The notes: a model not told the origin generated them from the sequence alone. Shown: positions 47,988 to 60,372, counted from the stretch's first letter. The stretch: 64,000 nucleotides of DNA from Adineta ricciae (GCA_905250025.1 CAJNOJ010000091.1:186001-250000); one strand, 5' to 3'. A program made the numbers and translations.

Positions 47988-48536
47988 CATCACAGGAAGA
48001 CGAGAGAGGGAGACGAGAGAGACACAAGTCGAACCAAATAGTAACACAAATTTTTTGTAGTTGTCATTATTCGTAATGTGTGTAATAGGGAACAAATATT
48101 TGCTCAGAGACGATGCAGAAAAGTAGTTCTTCATTAAGTGAATAAGAAAAGTGCTTTCTGACGTGATCAAATGGAGGGAGAAAAACGAATGACAAGCGAA
48201 GAAACTTTCGAATTCCTGTGATTATCAGCAAAGCCGCTCATTTTCTTCACAGAGAAGAAAAACAACAAGCCGATATCAATAAGATAGTTCGTCAACACAG
48301 GCAAACTATCGGTTACATGATATAAGAGATATTCTTTCACATACGGATGTCACATATCGCATAAACAAAATTCTCTTCATTTCTGCTTTTGTTTCCTCTA
48401 ACCATATGTTCATATTCATCGGGAGAGAAAGGAAGGCGAAAGACTAATCCGTCTTGCACGTACATATTCTTGATTGTTTGCTGAACGTGCATATATTGGA
48501 GCTACCTGTCTGATGAAAATTGATAACCGAGAAAAC

Positions 48537-48557
48537 GAAGAAGAAGAAGAAGAAGAA
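48537..48557. repeat. (GAA)n microsatellite
   Basis: Seven GAA units in non-coding DNA between the FoxA genes. Confidence 0.85.
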
Positions 48558-48813
48558 AAAAGATCAATCAAGATTTTGACAATCATGTCTTTTGTAGTCG
48601 AGAATAAGAAATTGCATATAGAGATATATGTAGATATATTGACATACGCATACACACATACATACGCACGAAGTTTAGTGAGAGAACAGAAAACAAAAGA
48701 AACGAAGAAATAGAAGAGAAAAACACCGCATAGAGTTTGATCAAAGTTTTGTATTTTGTAGAAGAAAAGTAAGAAATAGACTAGGTTCAATTGAAAAGAT
48801 AGACAAGAATGTA

Positions 48814-50006
48814 TTAAGATGATGGTGGATTGGTAGTATTATTGTTATTATAATAGTAAGCATTAGGATTTGTCGTGTCCAAATAATTACTTGTTGTTTC
48901 ATGACCAGTCATTGTTGAGTAGAACGATTTGAAATCTGGTTGACCATTTATCAGATCTTCAATACGAAAGGTGCCTGGTGGAGCAATTTGATGTAAAAAC
49001 GACGATGATGGTGTTGTTTGATCGATTCCATGAAAATATTGTGGATTATGTTCGGAAGTTAAATATTGTAAACCATTATTATTCGGATCGTAGTTTGGAG
49101 GTGTATAAATTGATGAAGAAGTCGGATGATGATGGTATTCGGTTTTGATCATAGGCATTGTTTCATTTGAATAGTTGGTTTGCGATTGAATTTGTGAATA
49201 TTGATGATGAGGATGATGGTAATAGGATGATGGTAAAGGTAGAGTCAAAGATTCCGATGCACTAGCTTGCCGTGGTGATGAGCCTGGTGAATCTAATCTT
49301 CCCATTGTATGATCCGATAATGGTGACGATGATGAATGAGATTTATTTAGATTCAAATTGCCTATTTTATCTTTAGTTGTTGTTTTTGATTTATTTGGAT
49401 CTTTCGTTTTATCTTTGACTTTAAAACGTTTCTGTCGTCGTAAATAACAACCATTCTCGAACATATTTCCACTATCAGGATGTAATGTCCAAAATGAACC
49501 TTTCCCAGGACGTTCACTACTACGCGGAACTTTAATAAAACAATCATTGAATGATAGTGAATGACGAATAGAATTCTGCCAACGTTGTTGGTTTTGTCGA
49601 TAGTACGCATAACGATCTTGAATATATTGATAGATTTGTGATAGAGTACACATACGGTCAGGTGAACCATTGATAGCATGTGTAATTAATGAAATATCTG
49701 ACGAAGAGAAAAAAAAAGAATGAATATATTCAATTATCCTTCGTTTTATGAGTAGTCGATAGACTTACAAGAATATGGTGGCTTAGACGCTGCATATCGT
49801 CGTGCATAACCAAGATTAGCAGACGGGAGTGATTGTAAAGATGGATTATTGGGTGAAGTTTGTTGCATTGGATTATTATTATTGGGAGTTGTGGGTATTT
49901 GTGATAAATAAGCTGCATTATTGGATTGCCAAAGATCGGCCATAGTTGGATTTGCATCCAATTCAGTCGATGGTATTAGTGAATATGACGATGTAATACG
50001 ATCCAT
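48814..50006 (-). CDS. FOXA: FoxA-class forkhead transcription factor, copy B
   Basis: Two exons, 49769-50006 and 48814-49697, with a 71-base intron; 373 residues. The intron interrupts the forkhead right after KPPYS, splitting the next Tyr codon; the domain then continues [66 protein letters not shown] and RRQKRFK. The N-terminal part contains a Pro/Asn/Gln-rich region, and the C-terminal part ends in an Asn-rich tail. The domain is more diverged from typical FoxA in its first helices ([18 protein letters not shown]) than copy A. It lies head to tail with copy A, consistent with tandem duplication. It should act as a nuclear DNA-binding factor. Confidence 0.9.
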
Positions 50007-52211
50007 TCTTTTTATGTCATCATTTGTAACGTTGTTTTGTTTTAAAATATATTTATAGAGTCTCTACTCTTGTCGTATATGCGTGTGGGTATGCGTATGT
50101 GCGCAGAACTTCTAATGTGTCAATGTAATGTTTGTAAGAGATGCAGAAGGAAAAGGAGAAAAGAAAAGAAAAATGTGGGTGACAAGAAGAAAACGAAGAA
50201 GAGAAAAAAAGGGAAATACGCGAGTGTAATTGAAGTGAGGAAGAGCCGATTGGCTGACCGTATACATAGATATGTATTCAGTCGTTTTTTTTCTTCTTCT
50301 CTTCCTTCTCTCCCTTTTTTTTTTAACATCCTTTTGCCAATTGATCGATTTCCGGCTGACCATTCGTGTAGAGAACAAGGTCAATTGCTTGAAAATCAAA
50401 ATCCCTGATTAATGAATGTTCGAATGTCTCGTCGTTGTAGTCAATAGTCGGATGAACAATTAGAGATCGAAGGTATCAACGGTTAATCCATGAAGGAGAA
50501 AAAGAAAAGAATTGAATCCAACAAGCGCAAAATGCCGACATCTAGTATGTTGTTCTATCTCATCGATTTCAATCTCAAACCGAGCCTTTATTTACTTTTC
50601 ATTCGTAGTCAAGCAGTCTTTCTCTTCTCTTTGAACCTTTTGACTGATTAGATGATGAGAGCGACACATCATCCTCATCATTCGATGTTTTCTTTACGAT
50701 TTTGAATCATCCCGGTGTTTTTTTTCTAATGATACAAAAGGTATATGTGTGACTTGGAATATTTTTGTTATTGTTGATAGAAATGATTTGACTGTATGAG
50801 AGAAGGACAAAAAAAGGCGAAAAGTATGAACATCAAAAGGGATATATTAATCAGTCAGAAAAATTGACTGAGTATATGTGTATATATGAGCTTTATCGAG
50901 AGTAGGTGCAATTGTTTTCTATGTTCTTCGGTTAACGGCATTTCACATTGAAGATAGACAGAGAAAATAGTTCGTTTGATCATCAGAACTCTGTCAATGA
51001 ACGTTACGAAAACGATAAAATTGNAATGCAGCTTTCATTTTCTCATTACGAAAACGGAGATGAATGAAAGCTGCATTCTTCGTCGATGAGATGATGGGAA
51101 AGAGTTTTTTAACAAGTCTTATAGCATATTTTCGAAAGAAAAGAAAATCTAGTTAAACACTGTTCAATCATTTCATGATTTGATGGCTTCTTTTCCTTTC
51201 ATTTCATTCGACAGCCAAGAGATACAATCATAGAAGTGAAGATGAACATAAGGTTCCTATTATCGAACATATTGAAAGTGATGCTTATGATTTGAATGAA
51301 GACAGCAAATACTCGAACATGCTTGATAAAATTTTTCGAAGAACTGATGTCTATTGGGCAAACTAATCAAAAAAACGATGGCAGAATCGTAGGAGGATTG
51401 TCAATATTAGATATAGACGAACGAAAATCAATCATACATATGCATACAGAATAAAACAAAACTCACTTGAACGGCTTGCTCTATTAACGACAATGATGAT
51501 AGTGATAATGATGCTCTTGGTTTATTTGTCTGCTATGCCAATGCGTGGATGTGTGCGCGCAAAGAAAAGACGAAGGAGAATAAGTGAGGTGGCCACCATC
51601 ATCAATTCGTCGCATCATTGTGTGGTTGACTAAATCAATATTTGCCCATTTTAAGTCGCTATTCTCGACACTGTCTTCTTATTGTCGTTTTCTTTTTCAA
51701 AGAATATCTTAGACGAACTAGAATATTAATGCAGGAGCATTGTCATCACAATCGGACAAATTTACATTAAAATTGATTGTATTCTTTTTTTTTCAGTCGG
51801 GAACTGGCGATGTTCGGGAAAAGATAACGGCTTCTTATATGACCGTAAACGAAACAGACTGATATACTTTCGAGATTAGTTGAAAATTATCGTCAGTGAA
51901 TATCCTGTTCGAAAATGTGTTTCGTCATTCTGTCGACATAGATGACAGCATAATACGATTTCTAATTTGCTAATGTAATTTCGAAATTTTCGTTTTGATA
52001 ATGATATTTCAATAGTGAATCGAGCAATTACGGTGTTGGATTGAGTAATTCTAATCAGTATATAAACGACTTCTACGCATTACTCATTTGTTATTACGCA
52101 ACTAACAACCAATCTAGTCAAACAACATAAAAACTGTATAAAATCCGTGCATTTTCCATTTGGAAAAGCTCTCTCGAAGTTTTTCTCACTGTGAGAAGAT
52201 TTGCCTGCACA
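50007..52211. other. Gene-free stretch with a gap base
   Basis: 2.2 kb between diverging FoxA copy B and DUF4291 genes. ORFs near 50070-50408 on both strands are purine/pyrimidine-biased shadows. An N at 51024 sits beside a 15-base inverted repeat pair (51025-51039 and 51063-51077). Presumed regulatory DNA. Confidence 0.5.
51025..51077. repeat. Inverted repeat next to an undetermined base
   Basis: AATGCAGCTTTCATT at 51025-51039 is the exact reverse complement of 51063-51077, with a 23-base loop. TTACGAAAACG also occurs twice nearby, once on each side of the N at 51024. This looks like a fold-back or gap-filling artefact. Confidence 0.8.
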
Positions 52212-52975
52212 ATGGATTGGTTGAATACATATGAAAATGCTACAGAATTGTACACTGATGCTATTCGTCGTTGGCCAATCAATAGAGAGCAAGCACCTGG
52301 AAAATGGATTTTAGCATCCTATGATGATGAATCAATCATTGTCTATCAGGCTTATAATGCAAATATAGCGAAATATGCCAGTGAAAACCATCGATTTATC
52401 GGATGTCCGGATTATAGTAATACACGTATGACATGTAAGAGTGAAGAGATTTCAGTTGACATTGATGAGATTTTGATTGCTGGTTCTTCTTAGGGATTAA
52501 AACGAATTTTCTTTGGATGATGTATCGATCTCAATGGGCAACATCACCAAATCAAGAACATATACTGGCCATATGGTTGCGCAAATCCGCATTCGATAGT
52601 TATTTAGCTCAATCAGTGAATAGTCAACACAAAGGTTTACCTGAGGACAAATCGAAATCTAGTCAAGACAAAACTGGTACGAGTTTAATTCGTTTACAAT
52701 GGGATCCTGATCATCATCCACATGGCATGTCAGTCAACGGACGTCGAGCGATTCAATTGGGTTTGAAAAGAGTTCAGAGTTTCCTTGATGGTAGTGATAT
52801 CATTCGTATTGTCGATATCACTTCATTTGTTCAAAAACAATATCAAAATGCTGTTTTACCAAAGGAACAACTTGATCAATTACGTGTTCCTGTTGAGTGC
52901 GTTTACGTTCCAGCTGACGAACAAACACGTCTTCATATACAGTTAGACCCTTGGCAAGTCGATGAAGACAAATAG
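52212..52975 (+). CDS. DUF4291 family protein
   Basis: Two exons, 52212-52434 and 52494-52975, with a 59-base intron; 234 residues. Splicing creates MTWIKTNFLWMMYRSQW, the hallmark of DUF4291. Other family blocks are DDESIIVYQAYNANIAKYA, HRFIGCPDYSNTRM, ILAIWLRKSAFDSYLAQSV, and LQWDPDHHPHG followed by RRAIQLGL. Function is unknown, and the family is best known from bacteria and fungi. The presence of a typical short intron and host-like base composition shows the gene is resident, even if it was once acquired by transfer. The start is the first ATG after an in-frame upstream region without one. Confidence 0.88.
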
Positions 52976-53348
52976 AAGCACCCGGTAAAACATTTCTCCA
53001 CTTAAAAATGAACTTTCGCAAATAATCTGTCATCTTAAATAAAACAAACAGATTGTGGATAATTCCGTTTCTTTAAATATACCGAGAACACAGAATCTCA
53101 TACGTATATGTTATTGTACATATAATAATATGAAAAGAATCAAAATAGAACTCAATACATAGGCAGCAGACAACAAAAAAAAAATAGAATGACGAATAAT
53201 AGTTATTACATCGTTGAAAAAAATCATCACTGTACTCATTTATCTTCTCTCTCAATATATACCTCAAAAAGCAAAAGTACGAAATAAATGTTTGTTCTGT
53301 TTCACCATACAAGTCACTGGTTTCCTGACTTAAAATTCATCCTTTGAA
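52976..53348. other. Gene-free stretch, convergent 3' regions
   Basis: 373 bases between the DUF4291 and WIP stops; AT-rich with an AATAAA near 53037. No ORF with motifs. Confidence 0.5.
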
Positions 53349-54704
53349 TTATTTCGCGTGTGTTGGTGGCTTCCAGGGTTCAGGTGGTGGAAGATTTTCG
53401 ATCGGAGTAAATCGAAAACGTCTTTCAAAACTGTAATCATACATCAATGCGCCAACGCTTTGTTGGTCCGAGGGATGTCCGTTGTGAGCATTGGCAAAGA
53501 CTTCAGATGATGATGGAGGGGGTGGCGGTGGTGGTCGACGTAATGTTTCGGTGCCATTGTGAGGCCCTACATTTCGAGGTGGGGGAGGTGGTGCGGGCGG
53601 CGAGGATAAAGGACCATTTGCGTTCATCATATTGGTAAATTTGGCAACATGACCTGCATTTAGTTGAACAGTTGGTTGATGACTATTGTCATTATGAATT
53701 GATGGAGGTGGTGGCGGAGGAGAGGGGCGAACGAACCTCGCTGCAGTATCTAAAATTGGTAATCGAAATTGTTTCTATGGGATAAACGAACAGCAAAAAG
53801 GTGTAGTAGCTACTTGACGGAGACATTGGTTTTATTGTATTCGCATTGGCACCGTGTGCGGATGACGAGGATGGCGGTGTTGACGGAGGAGGGGGAGGAG
53901 GATCTCGAGGTGGTGGCACTTTTGGCGTAGTTGCTGGTTGAGCCGGTGATATCGGACGATTGATATTTCTATTCGTAGGTTCAGTTTCGTCTAAATAGAA
54001 TGCAGTTGTATTCAATGTTTTTTTCTTGCGAAGCAGTCTTTACTTTTCTTTCGTAACACGTCAGCTGGATTCACCGACGGATGCATTGGTCTAACTGGAT
54101 GCTGCAATAACGACGGAGGAGGTGGAGTAGAAGGTTTTTCAGAAGCTGGTAGAATTGAGGGTGGTGGCGGTGGGGGTGAAACTGGTGCAGTATTAGTTGT
54201 TATAGTTGTCGGAGTTGATTTGGGAATCGACTGCTGTGTTGGTGGTGGAGAAGCTGCCGCACCTGGATAATTATGGGTAGCTGTTTTCTGTGCTCCATCT
54301 CTAGATGCGTTAGGCTTTTTTAGAACCGATCTCGGATCCGACGGTATAACTAATCCACCGGTCATTGGGGACGGCTTTACCGCAGTATCTCCACGAGCAT
54401 GTGTATTAGAAGAACTTGAAGCACCTCCTGATGAGTTACTGCCAGTACCAGCACTATCCTTCTTCACATTGCCAATAATCGCACCACTTCGATCATCAGT
54501 TTCCGCGTGTTTCAAACCGCCTTTTTTGAATTTAGAAATTTCGTCGAGTAAGCCAGCTCGATCGCCGCCACTAGCCGGTGGACGAGCGGCAGTCAGATTG
54601 GCTGGTGGCGGTGGTGGTCCTGGAGGTGGCGGTGGGCCTGGAGGTGGCGGCGGACCGAATGATGGAGGAAGAGGTGGTGGCGGGGGTGGGGGTGGTGGTG
54701 GCAT
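53349..54704 (-). CDS. WIPF1: WASP-interacting protein / verprolin family
   Basis: Three exons: 54044-54704, 53814-53990, 53349-53749; introns 53 and 64 bases; 412 residues. It starts with a long polyproline run, then a WH2 actin-binding motif, GLLDEISKFKKGGLKHA with RSGAII (about residues 50-75). Pro/Ser-rich spacer with several PPPP stretches follows. The C-terminal WASP-binding motif is present: YSFERRFRFTPIENLPPPEP, comparable to the ESRFYFHPISDLPPPEP of vertebrate WIP. The protein stabilises WASP and actin filaments at the cell cortex. Vertebrate WIP is longer (about 500 residues). Exon joins give KKNETEPTNRN and PSNTAARFVRP. WIPF1, 2 and 3 cannot be told apart. Confidence 0.88.
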
Positions 54705-57078
54705 TTGAAAGCTGCTGTACGATCAATAGTCAAGTAGAAGTACCATGTCTGTCTTTTATCTGCAATGAAGATAAGATGTATTACCACGTCATAAGCGTGA
54801 ATAATCAAACGCGCACTAGAGTATGGTGAATAAGAGACGGCAAAAAAGTCCCACGGAAAAAAAAGTAACGAAATATATAAGCATTGTAAATATGTTTTTT
54901 TCGTTCTCCGCAGTCGTTGTCATTCTATGTCAACAAATATAATAGTCACACATTATTTTCTTTTTTATGCGATGATAAACAAAACAGAAAAAAATCACGG
55001 AATGGTTCTTTGTGCAATGTCGCCCATCAGAATAAGCGTGTCATTTCTTACGTCCTCTTCTTTTATTCAGTTTTCACAAACGCCTATTTGACGCTCAAAA
55101 ATCTAATCATATCAAATAACTAAAAACATTATTTTTAAAACCATGTGACTATGGTGATGATATGTTTCTTATCTGACGACAGTAAAATATTGAAAGAAGA
55201 GCGAAAAAAAGCACGACAAAGAACATGAAAAGGCATTTCTAAGATAAATAAACCTATATGAGAACGCTGTTCGAAACTATATAAATAAAACAAACAACTA
55301 TTTCGCTATGCCAAATATCTTATCTATTGCATATTTTCCGTCTATGATCATTACAACGAGGAAACCGAATCGCTGCATCTTTAAATTGAAAGCTATCGGT
55401 AAAGCTAATATTGCTTCTCACGAATAAAGACATGTGGTTAAAGAAAACTCACGCATGTATCATATGTTGCTCATTTTTGAAATAGGAGATGTGACTCACG
55501 AAAGATAAGACATCCTCATTACTAATCAACGATAAGCGTACTGAATTCCATGATAAGACTTGCCAATGCAAGATACAAACGAATCAATCTCATTAGTAAT
55601 TGTTTATCTATCGTACAGAGATGAGATGGTAAAACTGTGAAGTTCAATAATCTCTGAATATCGGTATCAAATATTTCCATTGCACCTGACTCGGTCTCAA
55701 AAATAAGAACTAAAGAACAGTGTACTTCTCTGTTTATTAAAAAGTCGTAAAATTTCTCTTCGATGATGCTGTACATAAGTTTTTGATAATCGAAACGAGC
55801 TACTCTCGAAAAACGATGACTTTCGTCGAGTGACAGACTGCTTGAAAGTATGAAAAAAACATTATTTTTCATAGAATTTTGACAAAAACAGAACAAATAG
55901 AACAAAAATAAAACATATTTAAAAAAAAATAACTTCATTGAACCTAAAACAGACCAATGGGTGATCTTATTTGATTTGCAACTGATTCTGCGCGACATCT
56001 CGCCATACAATGTAACAATATATATCAAACCATTGTCTTTGACATGTGAACCACAGAATCGAACGTGTTTACATATGTTTTAATCAACTTCTATTGAATC
56101 ATTCAATGTCAATATCATTGTTAGACATATTCATTTGAATATACTTGAACAAGTTCGAACTTTTGTTTTGTTTTCATTCGCCTTTGTTCAAAGGTTCTTT
56201 TCTCTTTATGTCTTCCTTGCATTTGACATAGGTATTACTTCGTTGCGGTATGTATGATAAATAATGCCTGAATACACGTGAAGAAAAATAAACATCAGAC
56301 AGATAGGCTGACGCACATCACATCGCTGGGTATCTATTTATTCATACCCCTGCTATTCCACAGGCTGCATGTCGATAAAAACAAAAGACGGAGGAGAAGG
56401 AGAAGGAGAAGAAGAACTGCTATTATTTTCTTTCCCATGGTCATGATTAACGTCGAGATTATCATTCGTATTCTATACTGTTTGTTGTTAATGATAAGGC
56501 GATCGTACACATCTGTGTCTTTTAGTGTTTTCTATGATTTGAAAAGAACTTTCTCGTTGGTTATTCTATTAGAACGAGATCTGTTAATGAAAGTCAATAT
56601 TGTCTCATGTGTTTTGATAGTAAACGTTCAGATTAGTTGATATTTGAATAGCAGAGAGAAGATATTTGGTAAATAAGAAAATAAAAGATGATTATTTTTA
56701 TTGTCGAAATTGACATCGAGACAATCTTTTTCTTTTTCTTCCCCATCATAATTTTTCCTCTTCTGTTTCTACGCTACTCACACATATACTTCACTCGTTC
56801 TCTCCTTGCTTTTTTTCTTACATTTTTACTCGTCTTGTATGGTCGTTTGAATGTTAAGGTCTCGTCGTATTTCCGCTTATTTTACTGAATGAAAAACAAA
56901 ACAAAATCTCCTCATGAGGTTGTTTGCTGATTATAAAAAGTTAAATTTTATCGTTAAAACGTCATGTAAAGTATTTCTGAGATTTTCTGCTTCACTTTTC
57001 TGAATTATTAGGATTCTCTTGCAGAGAATAACGTCACTTTCAATTCATATTGGTTCTGCTTGAAACCTGTAGATTGAT
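54705..57078. other. Gene-free stretch with one unexplained ORF
   Basis: 2.4 kb between diverging WIP and SLC44 genes. An ORF of 168 codons on the minus strand (55522-56028) has no recognisable motif; see findings. Otherwise AT-rich, with a GGA/GAA run near 56390-56413. Confidence 0.5.
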
Positions 57079-59623
57079 ATGAATAAATATATCGCTCCAG
57101 ATAGTGGAGTTCGATATGAACCACCAAAGCAAGGTTTGGAACGTCGACGGTCATGTACAGGTAAGACGAAATGATTTTGAACGAATGACAAAATCGAAAA
57201 TTCGGGTTTGTTCGAATTTCAGATATTCCGTGTTGCTTCATTTTTCTCATATTCATTCTTCTCTTCGTTGTACTAAGCATATTTGCCTTTCAAGAAGGTA
57301 GGAAGAAGACTCTCGAATAAAACTGTCAATTGATTGTCAATAGGTGATCCAAAACAACTTCTCCATCCGACCGACAGTCAAGGGAACCTATGTGGATCAG
57401 GCAAATTTCCAGATCGTCCTTATGTTTACTTTTTCGATTGGACAAAATGCATAAAATCACTCAATTTCGCATCAAACATGTTAAAAGGCCGTCCATTTGT
57501 ATGTCCAACAACTCAAGTATGTGTTCAACAATGTCCAAGTCAATCCGCCTATTATCAATTTAATAATTATCAAACTTATCGTGTTTGTACATATGATGTT
57601 ACTACGAATAATACTAATAATGTTCAACTCGTAAGAGACGGCAAATGTGCACCATATGTCTTAGCTAGTAAGCCACTCTTCGGTCGATGTATTCCTGAGA
57701 CGTTAGAAAATCTAGTCAATGATTTTATTCAAGTTAGTGATAGATTTCTCTGTTTGATAAGAGAAAAATTAGGTATCGTTTATCTTTAGGTGCCAAATAA
57801 TAACAATGTCAGTCAAAATCTTACTGATTCTAATGGAGAAGTCCTAACTCGAGCAAAGTTAGAACAAGTAATCAATATTGTTTTATTAAGAGACATAGGT
57901 TTTTGTTTGTACGTGTAAACTTATCTCTAGGGAGTGAAATACTTAGTTGATTTGTTGAATTTAAAGCAAGTTGGTGCATTTCTTGTCGAAGATTTAACAA
58001 CATCATGGAAATACATTCTAATCGCATTGGCTTTTGCCGCTATTATTTCCGTAGGTTCATTCGAACGTCTGATAAATAGGAAAAGATTGTTGTTTGTAGT
58101 TTATATGGATTGTTGTAATGCGTTGGCTGGCTAAGCCAGTTGTTTGGCTTGGAATTCTCTTATTTATCTTTATGTTGGCAATCGTAACTGGCCTATCATT
58201 TTACGAATTCGATCAACTTCGAAAGAAAAATGATAATCAAATCATCACCGAATTTAAATTTGTCGCTGATGCGAATTATTATCGAGGTTTACCAATAACA
58301 TGGTTGGTTCTTGGCATTCTATTGTCGATTCTACTCATCATCTCAATTCTCGTTTTTTTGGCCTTATTAAAACGTTTACGGATCGCTTTAGCTATACTCA
58401 AAGAAGCATCAAAAGCGGTGGGCTATAACTTTTTCAGTCTTTTTTGGCCGTTTATTCCATTTTTGTTACAAATTGGCATCTTTGTTTATTGGGCTGTTGT
58501 GGCTATTTATTTATCTACAGCAGGAAAACCCATTTATCGTATTGTTTATAATGAGACATTGGCAAATACAACAAATGTGCAATTAGGCGATATTTGTGAT
58601 CCGAAGAAGTGGAATAATACCAATGGATCGAATGGACAATGTGTCTTTTGGGAATATGGATATGATCCACAAATTGATTTGGATAGTGTATTAAATGGTA
58701 TGTTGGATTTTGAAAATGAATTGAGGAAATCGACTGATTTTGATTTAGGGACTGGTACTCATTTCAAATCGTTCATTATATTCGTAAATGAGCATCAGTG
58801 GCTACCTCAAGTTTTCTCCGTTTTTATGTTATTTTGGTTGACAGCTTTTGTTATTGGATTTAGTCAATTAGTTCTTGGTAAGTCGTGTGCAAGTCGAAGT
58901 AAATGATTGACTATGAATATTTTAGCTGGTATCTATGCGCGGTATTATTGGGATCGTGAACGATTCGGTGTTCCCTGTTCATCGCTACTCGCTTCTCTTT
59001 TTCGTGCGCTTATCTTTCATCTTGGTACAATCGCATTTGGTGCTTTAGTTATTGCAATCGTGAAATTGATTCGCGGCATTTTAGAATACATTGAAGAGAA
59101 AATTAAAGACAAAACTGGTATTATTGCTCGATGTTTATTCTGTTGTTGCCGTTGTTGTTTATTTTGTTTGGAAAAATTCTTGAAATTTCTCAATCGTAAT
59201 GCTTATATCATCACTGCGATCTACGGCACAGGATTTTTTACATCTGCAAGACGTGCATTTCATTTAATCGTGTCAAATCCTCTTCGTCTACTTGTTATCG
59301 ATAAAGTTTGTGATTTCTTAATTTTTCTTGGCAAGTTATGCGTCACAGCTGGTATTGGTATTCTCGCTTTCTTTTTCTTCACACATCGAATAGCTCAAGC
59401 CGAAAAGTATGTTCCGGAATTGCATTACTATTTCGTACCTTTGCTATTGATTATAATTGGTACATACATCATTGCGACGTGTTTCTTTTCGGTCTATTCG
59501 ATGGCGGTCGATACTTTATTCATTTGCGCAATACAAGATATACAACTACATGAAAGTAATAAAGATCATCAGCTGATGATGCCGAAAGGCTTGAAGAAGG
59601 TTTTTCGTGTTCAAGACAAATAA
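57079..59623 (+). CDS. SLC44A: Choline transporter-like protein (SLC44/CTL family)
   Basis: Seven exons: 57079-57160, 57223-57297, 57344-57732, 57790-57867, 57931-58050, 58100-58877, 58926-59623; 739 residues. The first exon is cytoplasmic and basic. Exon 2 encodes transmembrane helix 1, and exon 3 the large Cys-rich outer loop with DPKQLLHPTDSQGNLCG and RPFVCPTTQVCVQQCPS. Several further helices follow, and the CTL-domain signature FRALIFHLGTIAFGALVIAI with DKTGIIARCLFCCCRCCLFC and FLNRNAYI is clear. This fits plasma-membrane or mitochondrial choline/ethanolamine transport. Exon 3 ends at a GTTAGT donor. The gene is convergent with OSGEPL1, with the mobile element between them. The exact SLC44 subtype is unresolved. 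Confidence 0.92.
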
Positions 59624-59771
59624 ATCGAATTAGTGGATTATCGATCGAAATCAATATTTAGATGATCTGAACCGTCTGGAATATTTTAAAATTAACCTGT
59701 TGAATGTCTCGATGCTTGCATTTGATTTCCCTCTGTTTCTTTTTTGTATTAGTTAAGTTCAGCAATAAATG

Positions 59772-60329
59772 CAGGGTGGCCCAAAAGCCACGCAACTGGG
59801 GAAAAAATTTCATATTTCCATTATGACTCAACCGAACGGACTTCTTTTTTTTACCAAGTATAAAGGCACGTCCACACTCCGAATCCATATAGGCAAGATT
59901 AGTCAGGACTTTTCTTAAGTATCACTATTGACCTCAACAAGAAATTTTACATTTTCACAAAACAATATACGGAATGGTATAAAAATGACTTTGTCGAAAA
60001 AGAAAATTGTACATCTCCATTACGGCTCGAGCTAAAAAACTTATTTTTATTTAACCAAACACAGAAGCATGTTTGTATTCGAAATCGATACAAGTGGCAT
60101 GACTGAGGATCTATGTTAAGTATCATGTTTTCTTTTCCTATCTATGAACAAGTAAAAATTTTCTTGTTGAGGACAATAGTGATGCCTAACCGAAGTTCTT
60201 ATTAACCTTGCCCATATGGATTTGGAGTTTGCACGTGCGTCTTTACTTAACAAACAAAGTCCGTTTGATCGAGTCATAATGGAGATATGAAATTTTTCCT
60301 CAGGTGTGTGACTTTTGGATTACCCCGTA
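59772..60329. mobile_element. Non-autonomous DNA element with long inverted arms (MITE-like)
   Basis: About 560 bases. The left arm (about 59772-59955) and the reverse complement of the right arm (about 60160-60329) align over some 180 bases at roughly 80% by eye. Shared words include TTTCATAT, CCATTATGACTC, AACGGACTT, TCCATAT and CACTATTG, then CCTCAACAAGAAA. The ends read GGGTGGCCCAAAAG and GGGGTAATCCAAAAG. The middle (about 60011-60125) holds a third, more diverged copy of the arm in the left-arm orientation. No transposase ORF and no clear target-site duplication are seen. It lies in the 3' space between convergent SLC44 and OSGEPL1, so it disrupts no coding sequence. Confidence 0.75.
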
Positions 60330-60372
60330 TTTTCTAGTGTTGCTGTTCATTATACAAAAAACAAGCTTTTAT

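Larger units (their letters stand above)
47574..48813. other. Gene-free stretch with gap base and inverted FoxA copy
   Basis: 1.2 kb between the two FoxA genes. It contains an undetermined base at 47880, and directly after it a 107-base inverted copy of coding DNA of FoxA copy B. A GAA microsatellite lies at 48537-48557. No complete gene. Confidence 0.6.

Noticed and set aside
50070-50408. Overlapping ORFs rich in Lys/Arg or Phe/Leu on the two strands
   Set aside because: They come from purine- and pyrimidine-biased tracts and show no conserved motif.
54469-54708. Glycine-rich ORF on the plus strand
   Set aside because: Antisense shadow of the polyproline start of the WIP gene.
57104-57301. 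ORF overlapping the first SLC44 exons
   Set aside because: Out of frame with the transporter; it runs through the first intron and has no motif.
59658-59888. Minus-strand ORF at the left edge of the mobile element
   Set aside because: It spans the SLC44 3' UTR and an inverted arm, has no transposase motif, and is short.
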